A DNA stretch of 39,210 nucleotides from Nitrosovibrio sp. Nv4. Its GTDB lineage: Bacteria > Pseudomonadota > Gammaproteobacteria > Burkholderiales > SG8-39. The stretch covers positions 1 through 39,210 of the forward strand of contig CAMDRF010000020.1 of the NCBI GenBank assembly GCA_945906765.1, read 5' to 3'. How positions within the stretch are numbered: the first letter of the stretch is position 1; the number at the start of each line of letters is the position of its first letter. Shown here piece after piece: positions 25,973 through 35,113 of this stretch. Both the position numbers and the translations under genes were made by a program. The notes under the pieces are model-generated. The model saw only the letters and a program-made list of their open reading frames with translations. It ran no database searches and was not told where the DNA came from.

Positions 25973-27148
25973 TCATTGCAAGTCGAAGCGGCGCCCGTGC
26001 AGGAAATCGCTTAGCCAGGTTTTCTGTACCCAGTAATGGAAACTCAAGAGCGCCACCAATGCTATGAATCCACATACCAGCAGGAATTTGAAAATAGCGG
26101 GAAAGTCGAACTGCACCAGCCACCAGCCGGCGAGAAAAACCAGCGGCAAGTGCGCGAGGTACACCCAGTACGAGGACTGCGATACGTACTAAATCCAGGG
26201 CGATTCGCGGTCGAAGAATCGCAGCGCACCGCCGATGAACAGGCAGATGAGCGCCCAGGTGCACAGTCCGTTGGCGAGCACCGCGCCGAGATGGAGGGTG
26301 GCGTTCGTCCCGCCAGCGCTGTTATCGAGGTGGCTTGCGTACACTGCCAGTGGAAACAGGACGGTCCCGAGCGCCGCCCATGCGCAAACGCCGCGCGCCA
26401 GAATCGGCAGCAGATACCGGTGGTGGTGAAGAAGGTGGCCGGCGACGAAGAAGGAGCCGTAGTAGACGAGCGAGGGAAGGTGCGGCTTGAAGTAGATGAA
26501 TCCTTCGTGCACCTGGCCGCCGTGGTACGGCCACAACGTGACTGCCGTGAAGAGCGCGAGCAGCACAAGGCACGCGGGCGAAGCGAGCAGGCGCCGCAGC
26601 CCCCGTTCGTGCCGTCGGCAACCGTCCGCCAGCACGCGGCACACGGGTATCAGCAGATAGAAAAAGCAGAGGTAGTACAGGAACCACAGGTGCCCGAGCG
26701 CCGGCTGACCGACGGGCAGGCCCTTCGCTGCGATTTCGTCACGCAGCACACCCAGGGCCACGCGATCTGGCATGAAATCGTGCGTGCCGAATCGCGCCGC
26801 AAGATAAAAGTCGAGCATCACCAGGACCGTGAGCGGCAGGATGGTGAAGATTGACGCGACTAGCGGCGCCAGGACCCGGCGCGCGCGGTCCTTGTAGGCG
26901 CCCTTGACACCGCGCTTCTCGACCAAAAGCGAAGTGAAGAAACCCGCCACGACGAAGAACGTCGGCATGCGAAAGCTGTGGATGAAGGCGAAAACAAGAT
27001 CGAAGACGAACGCGTTGTTCCGGTCGGAGGGCATGGGCATCGTCGGCGGCGGCGCAGCCAGGTACAGCCAGGCGGCATGCAGCACGATACCCAGCATCAT
27101 CATGCCGCCGCGCAGCGCGTCCAGGCCGTAGTATCTTCGGTCGTCCAA
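25973..27148 (-). pseudogene. Acyltransferase-3/OpgC-like membrane protein gene with in-frame amber codon
   Basis: From the ATG at 27146-27148 the frame encodes 319 residues of a multi-helix acyltransferase-3 protein (YYGLDALRGGMMMLGIVLHA, SFRMPTFFVVAGFF, LGHLWFLYYL). A TAG at 26189-26191 interrupts it between SPWI and YVSQSSYWVYLAHLP. Translation past the TAG in the same frame gives the normal last helices, ending LSDFLHGRRFDLQ, so full length would be 391 residues. Family members acylate glucans or other envelope sugars. One base change (for example from AAG or CAG) explains the stop. It lies 10 bp downstream of ribE. Confidence 0.85.
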
Positions 27149-27158
27149 CGCGGTTGCC

Positions 27159-27713
27159 CTAGCGGGCCATCAGGCGTTCGAGATAGCGCGCCAGCAGGTC
27201 GATCTCGAGATTCACTTTGGCGCCGCGTTCGAGCCGCTTCAGGGTCGTGACCTTGAGCGTGTGCGGGATCAAGTTCACCTCGAACACGCTTCCCGCCACG
27301 CGGTTCACGGTGAGGCTTACGCCATCGATGCAGATGGAACCCTTGCGCGCGATGTAGCGGGACAGGGCCTTGGGGACTTTGAATGTGTATTCGCTGCCCT
27401 TCCTGCCCGCGAGCCGGCCGACGCCATCCACATGTCCGGTGACCAGATGCCCGCCGAGTTTGTCGCCCAGGCCGAGCGCTTTTTCCAGGTTAACCTCGCC
27501 CGGCCGGTCGAGGCCGGCGGTGACGCGCAGCGTTTCCTTCGAGACGTCGAAGCAGAGCATGCCCTTCGCCTTCTTCACCACGGTCAGGCAGCAGCCCTGG
27601 ACGCTGATCGAATCGCCGATGCGCACGTCCGAGAGCGGCAGGCGGCCGGTGGCGACCTGGAGCGGGTTGAGTTTTTCGATGCGGCCGACGGCCTGGACGA
27701 TGCCGGTGAACAT
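27159..27713 (-). CDS. ribE: Riboflavin synthase, alpha chain
   Basis: The 184-residue enzyme makes riboflavin by dismutation of two 6,7-dimethyl-8-ribityllumazine molecules. Both lumazine-binding repeats are present: [10 protein letters not shown] with SVQGCCLTV in the first and KGSICIDGVSLTVN with NLIPHTL in the second. The ATG at 27711-27713 matches the invariant MFTGI start and shares its A with the ribD stop (TGATG). The family is about 200 residues, so length is normal. Also called ribC in some naming schemes. Confidence 0.95.
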   Translation of the reverse strand: MFTGIVQAVGRIEKLNPLQVATGRLPLSDVRIGDSISVQGCCLTVVKKAKGMLCFDVSKETLRVTAGLDRPGEVNLEKALGLGDKLGGHLVTGHVDGVGRLAGRKGSEYTFKVPKALSRYIARKGSICIDGVSLTVNRVAGSVFEVNLIPHTLKVTTLKRLERGAKVNLEIDLLARYLERLMAR

Positions 27714-28792
27714 CAGAGCCTCGCGAGGACGCGGATGTCGTCGCCGATGCGATCGAGGGACGCGATCTTCAATTTTATCTTCTGATCCAGGGAAGAAATT
27801 CCGCACAGCGCAAGCATGCCCTCGGCCTCGTCGCCGAGGAAGCTGGGATTCAGGTAGATCAGGAATTCGTCGACGCAGCCCTCGCGCACGAGTGAACCGT
27901 TCAAGCGGAACCCGGCTTCGACGTGCAGCTCGTTGATCCCGCGGCGCGCGAGTTCTTCCAGCATCCGGGGAAGTTCGACTTTCCCATGAGGATTGGAAAG
28001 CTTTTGAATTTCCGCACCGAGTTTTTTCCCTGGATCAACCGCACAAAAAATCAAGGCGCCCCCTCCGTCCAGAACTTTTGCCTTCTCAGAAATCTCCAGC
28101 CGGCTGTCGACGATCACGCGCAGCGGCTGGCGCGGCGTTGCCACATCGCGCACCGTGAGCCGCGGATCGTCGGCCTTCACCGTGCCGATGCCGGTGAGGA
28201 TGGCGCAGGCGCGGGCGCGCCAGCGGTGGCCGTCCTGGCGCGCTTCCGGGCCGGTGATCCATTGCGACTTGCCCGCATTTGGACCGCCGGCCAGCGCGGT
28301 GCGGCCGTCCAGGGTCGCGGCGATCTTGATGCGCACCCAGGGGCGGCCGCGGGTCATGCGCGAGACGAAGCCGATGTTGAGTTCCCTTGCTTCGGCTTGC
28401 ATCAGCCCGTGCTCGAAGCCAATGCGGGCCGCGGCGAGCGCCTCGCCGCCGTGCGCGGCTTTCGGGTTCGGGTCGAGCATCGCTGCGATCACCCGGTTGA
28501 TTTTATTTTTTTGAATTAAATCAATACAAGGAGGCGTGCGGCCGTGGTGGCTGCAAGGTTCGAGGTTGACGTAGAGTGTCGCCCCCGCCGCACGCTCGCC
28601 AGCCTGCCTGATCGCAACCGCTTCGGCGTGCGGAGCGCCGGCTTTTTCGTGCCAGCCTTCACCGACCACGGATTCACCCTGCGTGAGCACGCAGCCGACG
28701 CGCGGGTTGGGCGTGGTGGTGTACAGGCCCTTTTCGGCAAGCGCGAGCGCCCGCGCCATCATGGCGTGGTCGAAGGTGCTGAAGGAACTCAC
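27713..28792 (-). CDS. ribD: Bifunctional riboflavin deaminase/reductase RibD
   Basis: The 359-residue protein joins a zinc cytidine-deaminase-like domain (about residues 1-145) to a reductase domain (about 150-357). The deaminase has [11 protein letters not shown] and [11 protein letters not shown] as zinc ligands; the reductase starts [15 protein letters not shown] and has [13 protein letters not shown]. It carries out two successive steps of riboflavin synthesis. The start is GTG (28790-28792), overlapping the nrdR stop as GTGA; MMARAL just inside is an alternative start but shortens the conserved N-terminus. Confidence 0.95.
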   Translation of the reverse strand: MSSFSTFDHAMMARALALAEKGLYTTTPNPRVGCVLTQGESVVGEGWHEKAGAPHAEAVAIRQAGERAAGATLYVNLEPCSHHGRTPPCIDLIQKNKINRVIAAMLDPNPKAAHGGEALAAARIGFEHGLMQAEARELNIGFVSRMTRGRPWVRIKIAATLDGRTALAGGPNAGKSQWITGPEARQDGHRWRARACAILTGIGTVKADDPRLTVRDVATPRQPLRVIVDSRLEISEKAKVLDGGGALIFCAVDPGKKLGAEIQKLSNPHGKVELPRMLEELARRGINELHVEAGFRLNGSLVREGCVDEFLIYLNPSFLGDEAEGMLALCGISSLDQKIKLKIASLDRIGDDIRVLARL

Positions 28793-29259
28793 TTTTTGCC
28801 GCGACGCCGCGGCGACTTCACTTCCTGCGCCGCTTCGCGGAATTCGTCCGGCGACTCGAAGCTGCGGTACACCGAGGCGAAGCGGATGTAGCCGATCTTG
28901 TCGAGCTTGGCGAGCTCGCGCATCACCAGGTCACCGATGCGACTGGTGGGGATTTCACGCTCGCCCAACGCACGCAACTTTTCCTCGATGCGGTCGACTG
29001 CGGCGTCGACCGCTTCGGTCGCCACCGGGCGCTTGCGCAGCGCCAACGTCATGCTGCCCACCAGCTTGTTGCGGTCGAAATCGGTGCGGCTGCCGCCCTT
29101 CTTCACCAGCCGCGGCATGCGCAGCTCGACCCGTTCGTAGGTGGTGAAGCGCTTGTCGCACTTGGGGCACTTGCGCCGCCGCCGGATGACGTTGGTGCCC
29201 TCGTTGGAGCGCGTGTCCACCACCTGGGTGTCGTCACCGGAACAGAAAGGGCAGCGCAT
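28789..29259 (-). CDS. nrdR: Transcriptional repressor NrdR
   Basis: The 156-residue repressor has an N-terminal zinc ribbon with Cys3, Cys6, Cys31 and Cys34, followed by an ATP-cone domain (about residues 49-139, beginning [15 protein letters not shown]). NrdR senses ATP/dATP and shuts down ribonucleotide reductase genes by binding NrdR boxes. A basic tail (SPRRRGKK) ends the protein. It follows glyA by 3 bp and overlaps ribD, the common glyA-nrdR-ribD order of betaproteobacteria. Confidence 0.96.
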   Translation of the reverse strand: MRCPFCSGDDTQVVDTRSNEGTNVIRRRRKCPKCDKRFTTYERVELRMPRLVKKGGSRTDFDRNKLVGSMTLALRKRPVATEAVDAAVDRIEEKLRALGEREIPTSRIGDLVMRELAKLDKIGYIRFASVYRSFESPDEFREAAQEVKSPRRRGKK

Positions 29260-29262
29260 GGG

Positions 29263-30516
29263 CTAGCTATAGACCGGGAACTTCGCGCACATCGCCTTGA
29301 TCTCCCGCGTCACGCGCTGCCGCGTCAGGTCGCCGTTCGGATCTTCAAGCACGTCGGCGATCAACTGCGAAAGCTTTTCCGCCTCGGCCTGGCCGAAGCC
29401 GCGCGTGGTCAGCGCCGGCGAGCCGATGCGGATGCCCGAAGTGACCATCGGCTTCTGCGGATCGTTCGGAATGGCGTTCTTGTTCACCGTCATGTGCGCC
29501 CGGCCGAGCGCGTCTTCCGCCTCCTTGCCGGTGATGTTCCTGGCCCGCAGGTCGAGGAGGAACATGTGGCTGTCGGTGCCGCCGGAGACGATGCGCAGGC
29601 CACGCCTGGTCAGCGCCGCCGCCATGATGCGCGCGTTTTCCAGCACCTTGGTCTGGTACTGCTTGAACTCGGGCTTGAGCGCCTCGCCCAGCGCCACCGC
29701 CTTGGCGGCGATCACGTGCATCAGCGGGCCGCCCTGCAGCCCGGGGAAAATCGCCGAGTTGACGGCCTTTTCCTGTTCCGCTTTGCCGACGATCAACCCG
29801 CCGCGCGGGCCGCGCAACGTCTTGTGGGTGGTGGTGGTGACGAAATCGGCGATCCCCACCGGCGACGGATAGAGGCCGGTCGCGACCAAGCCGGCGTAGT
29901 GGGCCATGTCGGACATCAGCAGGGCGCCGCACTGGTCGGCGATGGCGCGAAATCGCTGCCAGTCGATGACGCGAGAATAGGCAGAGGCGCCGGTGACAAT
30001 TAATTTTGGTTTTTCCCTAAGCGCAGTTTTTTCCGCAGCCTCGTAGTCGATTTCCTCATTTTCGTCCAACCCATATGAAACGGCACGATAAAGCTTGCCC
30101 GACAGGTTCACCGGCGAGCCGTGCGTCAAGTGCCCGCCGTGCGCGAGCGACATGCCGAGGATCGTGTCGCCGGGCTTGAGCACCGAGGTGTACACGGCCT
30201 GGTTGGCCTGCGAGCCCGAGTGCGGCTGGACATTCGCCCACGGCGCGCCGAACAGCTTTTTCGCGCGCTCGATCGCGATGCTCTCGGCCCTGTCGACGAA
30301 TTCACAGCCGCCGTAGTAGCGCTTGCCGGGATAGCCCTCGGCGTATTTGTTGGTGAGCAGCGAGCCCTGCGCCGCCATCACCGCGGCACTGGCGTAATTC
30401 TCCGAGGCGATCAGCTCGACGTGGTCTTCCTGGCGCCGCGCTTCCTGGCGGATGACGCTGCAGATTTCGGGGTCGGCTTGTTCCAGGGACTGCGCTAGAG
30501 ACTGGGTGGCGAACAT
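29263..30516 (-). CDS. glyA: Serine hydroxymethyltransferase
   Basis: The 417-residue PLP enzyme converts serine and tetrahydrofolate to glycine and methylene-THF, feeding purine (PurN) and thymidine synthesis. The PLP-lysine motif [15 protein letters not shown] is intact, as are ASENYAS and [13 protein letters not shown] near the N-terminus and [15 protein letters not shown] near the end. Length is normal. It follows the FHA gene by 16 bp on the same strand and precedes nrdR. Confidence 0.97.
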   Translation of the reverse strand: MFATQSLAQSLEQADPEICSVIRQEARRQEDHVELIASENYASAAVMAAQGSLLTNKYAEGYPGKRYYGGCEFVDRAESIAIERAKKLFGAPWANVQPHSGSQANQAVYTSVLKPGDTILGMSLAHGGHLTHGSPVNLSGKLYRAVSYGLDENEEIDYEAAEKTALREKPKLIVTGASAYSRVIDWQRFRAIADQCGALLMSDMAHYAGLVATGLYPSPVGIADFVTTTTHKTLRGPRGGLIVGKAEQEKAVNSAIFPGLQGGPLMHVIAAKAVALGEALKPEFKQYQTKVLENARIMAAALTRRGLRIVSGGTDSHMFLLDLRARNITGKEAEDALGRAHMTVNKNAIPNDPQKPMVTSGIRIGSPALTTRGFGQAEAEKLSQLIADVLEDPNGDLTRQRVTREIKAMCAKFPVYS

Positions 30517-30532
30517 GGGCCGATTTTACCAG

Positions 30533-30949
30533 TCAGGCCATTTCCGCCTGCACGGTGTCCGCCTGCACGGTGTCCGCCTGCACGGTGAAGCGCGCCGAGT
30601 GGGTGCCGTGCGTGGCGGCGCTCCTGCCCAGCCCGAGCCAGCCCCGGCCGCTCAGGACCGCTTCCTCCTGACGCAGACGACGCTCGGTGGACTGCGCCGC
30701 GGACTGCGCGCCAGACGCCTCGCCGATCTGCTCGTCCATCAGCACGAAGGTGCCGTTGCTCGACAGGTCGGTGAGCACAAAGTGCCCATCGCGCGCCTCC
30801 ACGCGGGCGTGAAGCCTGGAGGCAAACAGGCTCACCACCACGATCTCGTTGCTGTCGTCGCGCCCCATCTGCAACGTCGGATGGGTGCTATTGACCATGA
30901 AAATGTGGGCCCGGTAAATCAGCCTCAACGCCATCTGCGTGTCCGGCAT
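30533..30949 (-). CDS. FHA-domain protein
   Basis: The 138-residue protein carries a forkhead-associated domain (about residues 12-85) with the phosphothreonine-binding signature GRDDSNEIVV, SRLHARVE and LTDLSSNGTFV. The rest is low-complexity, and the C-terminus ends in a repeated VQADT segment encoded by the 15-base tandem repeat at 30544-30588. It has no kinase, cyclase or secretion domain, so its partner is unknown. Start at ATG 30947-30949. It is upstream of glyA on the same strand. Confidence 0.85.
   Translation of the reverse strand: MPDTQMALRLIYRAHIFMVNSTHPTLQMGRDDSNEIVVVSLFASRLHARVEARDGHFVLTDLSSNGTFVLMDEQIGEASGAQSAAQSTERRLRQEEAVLSGRGWLGLGRSAATHGTHSARFTVQADTVQADTVQAEMA
30544..30588. 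repeat. 15-bp tandem repeat, three copies
   Basis: Three head-to-tail copies of CCGCCTGCACGGTGT (last base A in the third) lie within the 3' end of the FHA gene. The unit is a multiple of three, so copy-number change would alter the protein by five residues (VQADT on the coding strand) without a frameshift. Confidence 0.9.
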
Positions 30950-30970
30950 GAGCGGGGCTTCGCCGTCTGG

Positions 30971-31552
30971 CTAGACGACGGCCGGCGGCACGAGGTCCAG
31001 CGGCGTATCGATGTCCCGCAGCACGCCCGGATCGCCGACGGGAATCTTCAGCAGGCTCGTCTGGTTCGCGGCAATGATCCGTTTCGCGCCCTCATCCCCC
31101 CGCAGCGCTTCGAGTTCGGTCCTGAACTTCGCGCCGATGCCTAGGGGATGGCCGCGGCGGGCGCGGAAGTATGGCGCCACCAGCGGCGCGCCCGCGGCAA
31201 GCGCGTCGCGCACCGCGGCGATGGTGCTGGAACGGATGAACGGCATGTCGGCCAGCGCGATGACGAATCCCTCGGCATCCGCGGCAGCGCGCACCGCGCA
31301 GGCAAGGCTCGCGCCCATGCCCTCGGCGGCGTTTTCGCACACCGCCACCTGGCAACCTTCCCTGCGGAGGAGATCTGAAAGCTCCTTCGCTTCCGGGCGG
31401 ACTACGGCAAGGACATTTTCTTCGAATACGATTCTCAAATGGCGCGCCGCCTGGATGGCGATCGGCACCCCGTGGGGCAAGGGGTAGAGCAGTTTGTCGG
31501 AACCGAAACGGGTCGCTGAACCCGCGGCAAGAAGAATCGCGGCGACGTTCAA
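30971..31552 (-). CDS. mocA: MocA-like molybdenum cofactor nucleotidyltransferase
   Basis: The 193-residue protein has the nucleotidyltransferase fold with the nucleotide loop ILLAAGSATRFGSDKLLYPL, LADMPFIRSSTI and GHPLGIG. MocA adds CMP to Mo-molybdopterin, the cofactor form used by the xanthine oxidase family, which fits the Cox enzyme encoded nearby. It starts at TTG (31550-31552), overlapping the xdhC-like stop as TTGA. The symbol is used for the family; a related MobA-like specificity is possible. Confidence 0.85.
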   Translation of the reverse strand: MNVAAILLAAGSATRFGSDKLLYPLPHGVPIAIQAARHLRIVFEENVLAVVRPEAKELSDLLRREGCQVAVCENAAEGMGASLACAVRAAADAEGFVIALADMPFIRSSTIAAVRDALAAGAPLVAPYFRARRGHPLGIGAKFRTELEALRGDEGAKRIIAANQTSLLKIPVGDPGVLRDIDTPLDLVPPAVV

Positions 31553-32574
31553 GTTTTTCCGGAAGCAGCGGGCGTCACTTCGCAGGCCGACGGATCGAAG
31601 CGCGCCGCCGGCTTCGCCGCCCAGCTCGGCTCGGCTACGCCATGGCGCACCGCAGTCATCTCCGCGAGGATCGCCACCGCGATTTCGGGCGGCGTCTTGG
31701 AGCCGATGTACAGGCCTACCGGGCCGCGCAGGCGCGCGATCTCGCCCTCCGAGAGCTCGAATTCCTTGAGGCGCACGCGGCGCGCGTCGTTGTTCTTCTT
31801 CGAGCCGATGGCGCCGACGTAGAACGCGGGCGACTTGAGCGCTTCCATCAGCGCGAGGTCGTCAATCTTCGGATCGTGCGTCAGCGCCACCACCGCGCTG
31901 TGCCCGTCGAGGTTCGCCGCCCCGATCACGTCATCGGGCATGCCGCGGTCCAGCGGCACGCTCTTCAGGTCCCAGCCGGCGGAGTATTCCTCGCGCGGGT
32001 CAATCACCATCACGTGATAGTCGAGCATGCGCGCCATTTCGGCGAGGTAGTGCGTCAGCTGCCCGGCGCCGATCAGCACCAGACGCCAGCGCGGCCCGTG
32101 CACCGTCGTGAGCACCTTGCCGTCGAACGTCAGCACGTCCTGCCAGGTACCAAGGGTCATCGAGACCCGGCCGCTGTCCATGTCGAGGCGCCGGCTGACC
32201 AGTTGCTGCTTTGAAATCGTCTCGAGCAACTCGCCGAATGCGCTTTTCTCGGTCACCGGCTCCATCACCAGTTCGAGCGTGCCGCCGCAGGGCAGGCCCC
32301 AGCGCGTCGCTTCCTCGTTGGTGACGCCGTAGGTGATCAGTTGCGGCTTGTCCTTCGCCACGCCGCCCGCGCGCACCTTGTCGATCAGGTCATCCTCGAC
32401 GCAGCCGCCCGACACCGAGCCCACCACCTGGCCGTCATCGCGAATCACCACCAGCGCGCCCACCGGGCGCGGCGCCGAACCCCAGGTCCGCACGATGGTG
32501 CCGAAGGTGACGCGATGACCCGCCTTGCGCCAGGCCTCGGCGCTGCGCAGCACTTCGATATCGACGCTATCCAT
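31549..32574 (-). CDS. XdhC/CoxI family maturation protein
   Basis: The 341-residue protein has the XdhC N-terminal domain (TFGTIVRTWGSAPRPVGALV and GSVSGGCVEDDLIDKV) and a C-terminal Rossmann-type domain (LVLIGAGQLTHYLAEMARM, GSKKNNDARR). XdhC-type proteins bind molybdenum cofactor, promote its sulfuration and insert it into xanthine dehydrogenase-like enzymes. Placement between the two-component genes and mocA, opposite coxSLM, suggests it matures that enzyme. Start at ATG 32572-32574; it overlaps the kinase gene by 8 bp. Confidence 0.9.
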   Translation of the reverse strand: MDSVDIEVLRSAEAWRKAGHRVTFGTIVRTWGSAPRPVGALVVIRDDGQVVGSVSGGCVEDDLIDKVRAGGVAKDKPQLITYGVTNEEATRWGLPCGGTLELVMEPVTEKSAFGELLETISKQQLVSRRLDMDSGRVSMTLGTWQDVLTFDGKVLTTVHGPRWRLVLIGAGQLTHYLAEMARMLDYHVMVIDPREEYSAGWDLKSVPLDRGMPDDVIGAANLDGHSAVVALTHDPKIDDLALMEALKSPAFYVGAIGSKKNNDARRVRLKEFELSEGEIARLRGPVGLYIGSKTPPEIAVAILAEMTAVRHGVAEPSWAAKPAARFDPSACEVTPAASGKT

Positions 32575-33958
32575 GTGGAAATGTTAACCCAACTTTGCAG
32601 CCTGAAGTTGTCCCGCCCGCGTCCTCCCCTGCACCGATGCGGAATTCCGCGCCATGCGCGGCCGCGATCTCGCGCACGATGGATAGCCCGAGGCCGCTGC
32701 CGGTGCCCACGGTGCCCGGTACGCGGTAGAAACGCTCCAGCACCTTCTCGCGTTCGGCGGGCGGAATGCCCGGCCCATCGTCCTCGACTTCGAGGAACGC
32801 TCGCTGGTCCCGCATTCCGGTTCTCACGGTGACGCGCCCGCCCGAGGGCGAGTATTCGAGCGCGTTATGAATCAGGTTGGCGAGCGCCTCGCGCAGCAGC
32901 AGCGCGTCCCCCGATACCTGCGCGTCGGCCAGGTCGAAGCCGAGGTCGATCTCCTTCACCATTGCGCGGTGCACCCATTCGTCGGCCGCCTCTTCGACCA
33001 CCGTGCGCAGGTTTACGGGATTTGTATCCACGCGGGTGCCGCCGGGTTCGGCGCGTGCCAGCGCAAGTAGCTGGTTGGCAAGGCGCGCGGTGCGGATCGT
33101 GGCGCGGTGCACCTGCTCCAGCTGCGTGCGATGTTCCTCCGGCATGCCCTGCGCCACCGCGATCTCGCTTTGCGCCAAAGCAATCTCGATGTGCGCCTGC
33201 AGGCCGGCGAGCGGCGTGCGCAGCTGGTGCGCCGCGTTGGCCAGGAAACGTTGCTGGTTGCCGCTGGACTCCGCCACCTGCCCGAACAGCTGGTTCAAGG
33301 CGCCCACCAGCGGACGTGCTTCCTCCGGCGCATGCCCCGGATCGATCGGCCGCAGGTCGCGGGCCGATCGCGTGCGAATCTCGGTGGACAAATCCTCCAG
33401 CGGCGCGAGGCCCCGCTTGACGCCGAACCAGACAATCGCAAGCGTTGCCAGCGTAATCAGCAGTTCGGGCACCAGGCTCGAGAGCACGATGTTACGCGTC
33501 AGATTTCGGCGCTTGACGGTCGTCTCCGCGACCTGCACCGTGCAGATCCGTCCGCCGCAGGGAACCAGCAGCGCGAGAATGCGGATCGGCTTGCCGCGGT
33601 AGACACCGTCGTAGGCGATCACGCCGTCTTCGGGTTCCCGCGATGCTGGAATCGGCGGCAGGCCTTCGTCGCCAGCCAGCACCGAGCCGTCGGGCCGGAG
33701 AACCTGGTAGTAGATCGTGTCGTACTTGTCGGTGCGCAGCACCTGTTCGGCGGCGCCGGGTAGGTCGAAAACGATGCTGCCTTCCACCACCTTGATGCGC
33801 TCCCCGAGGTCGATGCCGGCGTCCACCAGCGCGTGGTCGTAAGCATCGCTCGCGGCCTCGAAGGAAAGGAGGTAGGTGCCGACCGCGCCGGCGACCAGCA
33901 GCACCGCGACCGGCGGCAGGAGAGCCTTGAGCAGCCTGACGCGCAGGCTACTGGCCAG
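32567..33958 (-). CDS. Sensor histidine kinase (TctE-like)
   Basis: The protein is about 463 residues if started at a CTG (33956-33958). That CTG is preceded by AAGGAG at a 7-base distance and overlaps the regulator stop, and it completes the N-terminal basic lead and first membrane helix. The GTG at 33904 would cut that helix. Domains in order: helix, periplasmic 2CSK_N-type sensor region, second helix (about residues 165-185), HAMP-like linker, HisKA with NAAHQLRTPLAGLQ, and an ATPase with NLIHNALEYSP, DDGPGIPP and GSGLGLSI. Such kinases often sense carboxylates. Coupled to the regulator and XdhC gene. Confidence 0.88.
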   Translation of the reverse strand: MASSLRVRLLKALLPPVAVLLVAGAVGTYLLSFEAASDAYDHALVDAGIDLGERIKVVEGSIVFDLPGAAEQVLRTDKYDTIYYQVLRPDGSVLAGDEGLPPIPASREPEDGVIAYDGVYRGKPIRILALLVPCGGRICTVQVAETTVKRRNLTRNIVLSSLVPELLITLATLAIVWFGVKRGLAPLEDLSTEIRTRSARDLRPIDPGHAPEEARPLVGALNQLFGQVAESSGNQQRFLANAAHQLRTPLAGLQAHIEIALAQSEIAVAQGMPEEHRTQLEQVHRATIRTARLANQLLALARAEPGGTRVDTNPVNLRTVVEEAADEWVHRAMVKEIDLGFDLADAQVSGDALLLREALANLIHNALEYSPSGGRVTVRTGMRDQRAFLEVEDDGPGIPPAEREKVLERFYRVPGTVGTGSGLGLSIVREIAAAHGAEFRIGAGEDAGGTTSGCKVGLTFPHG

Positions 33959-34634
33959 CTTTTTTCTCCTTGAATTCTTCCAGCATGTAGCCGAAGCCGC
34001 GCACCGTGCGGATCTTCACGCCGGCCGGGTCGAGCTTCGCGCGCAGCCGCGAGACGTAGACCTCGATCGCGTTGGGCGTCAGTTCCTCGCCCCAGCTCGC
34101 CACCGCCTGGATGATGGCCTCCTTGGAGACGATCTTCTCGACCCGCGCGAGCAGCACTTCGAGCACCGCCCATTCGCGCGCCGCGAGGTCGAGCGGCGCG
34201 CCGCTTAGCTGGACGCGGCGCGCCAGCGTGTCCAGCACCAGCGGGCCGTGCACGATCTTCGGCCCGGTCTGCGCCTGCGAGCGGCGTACCAGCGCCCGCA
34301 CCCGCGCGGCAAGCTCGGGCATGGCGAAGGGTTTCGCCATGTAGTCGTCGGCGCCCAGGTCCAAGCCGCGCACCCGGTCATCGAGCGCATCGCGCGCCGT
34401 CAGCACCAGAACCGGAGCGCTCTCCCCGTCGGCACGCAGCCGCCGCAGCACCTCGAAGCCGTCGATGCCGGGCAGGCCGACGTCCAGGATCACCAGTCCG
34501 AAGCTCTCCTGCCGGGCGCCGAGCACCGCGTGCTCACCCGTGGCCATCACGTCCACCGCGTGGCCTTCGCCATCGAGAATGCGCGCGATCCCGCTCGCCA
34601 GCGCCGCGTCGTCCTCGACGATCAGTATTCTCAC
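33948..34634 (-). CDS. Response regulator, OmpR/TctD type
   Basis: The 228-residue protein has a receiver domain (phosphorylated Asp in LVILDVGLPG, conserved Thr and Lys in VLTARD and YMAKPFAMPEL) and a winged-helix OmpR-type DNA-binding domain (EVYVSRLRAKLD, IRTVRGFGYML). The start is GTG at 34632-34634; the frame is open upstream but without protein-like sequence. Its 3' end provides the ribosome site for the kinase gene and overlaps it by 11 bp. Being next to the Cox operon, it probably regulates it. Confidence 0.93.
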   Translation of the reverse strand: MRILIVEDDAALASGIARILDGEGHAVDVMATGEHAVLGARQESFGLVILDVGLPGIDGFEVLRRLRADGESAPVLVLTARDALDDRVRGLDLGADDYMAKPFAMPELAARVRALVRRSQAQTGPKIVHGPLVLDTLARRVQLSGAPLDLAAREWAVLEVLLARVEKIVSKEAIIQAVASWGEELTPNAIEVYVSRLRAKLDPAGVKIRTVRGFGYMLEEFKEKKAGQ

Positions 34635-34656
34635 TCGGTCAATGATACCGCTCCCC

Positions 34657-34682
34657 AAAAAAGGGCCCGCGCGAGGCGGGCC
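34657..34682 (-). terminator. Terminator between small membrane gene and response regulator
   Basis: GGCCCGC/GCGGGCC (34664-34670 and 34676-34682) form a 7-bp stem with a 5-base loop; on the minus strand it is followed by a run of T. It would end the transcript of the small membrane protein gene. Confidence 0.75.
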
Positions 34683-34742
34683 AAAAGACCTTGCGGCACG
34701 GAGGGAGGAGGAAATTCCCCGGCCGCAGCGCTGCAAAACCGG

Positions 34743-34898
34743 TCAGGTCACCAGAGCCAGGATCTCCGCTCCAATGAACAGCAAAGTGAAGGCGGCGACG
34801 GCGATCTTTCCGACCCGTAGCACGCTGGGAGTGGTGTCGTAGACGAATATCAGCGAGCAGATCGCGCATCCCGCGAACGTAATGGCGTAGCCTTGCAT
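34743..34898 (-). CDS. Small two-helix membrane protein, 51 residues
   Basis: The frame from the ATG at 34896-34898 has a GGAG ribosome site 6 bases upstream and encodes two hydrophobic segments: YAITFAGCAICSLIFVY, then a short turn with TTPSVLRVGK, and IAVAAFTLLFIGAEILALV. A good terminator follows it at 34657-34682, so it looks like a real monocistronic gene. It sits between the two-component genes and coxS. I do not recognise a family; a small regulator or subunit of a membrane complex is one possibility. Confidence 0.65.
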   Translation of the reverse strand: MQGYAITFAGCAICSLIFVYDTTPSVLRVGKIAVAAFTLLFIGAEILALVT

Positions 34899-35039
34899 GC
34901 GATTCTCCGTGACGCCCCCGGTTGTCGAGGACGGTGGCAGAAGTGTGCGCGACCAAGCTTGCAGGTATCTGTACGAGGGCTTGCGGCCGCCTTGCACGGA
35001 CCCCGGAAGGCGCCCCAAAGGCCATGCGGCAGCGCAACA

Positions 35040-35068
35040 TTGCCTCTCAGGGCTCGCTTCGCTAGGAT
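35040..35068 (+). promoter_or_regulatory. Candidate promoter of the coxSLM operon
   Basis: TTGCCT (35040-35045) and TAGGAT (35063-35068) are separated by exactly 17 bp. A transcript would start near 35075, and the AGGAGG ribosome site lies 5 bases before the coxS ATG at 35114. I found no clear direct repeat for the response regulator. Confidence 0.5.
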
Positions 35069-35113
35069 GCATGTCCCCCGAAATAAACTTTCGACGAATA
35101 ATCAGGAGGCAGC

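Noticed and set aside
26189-26191. Amber codon reassigned to an amino acid in this genome
   Set aside because: dps, the response regulator, the kinase, glyA and mocA all end at TAG at their family's normal length, so TAG is an ordinary stop here.
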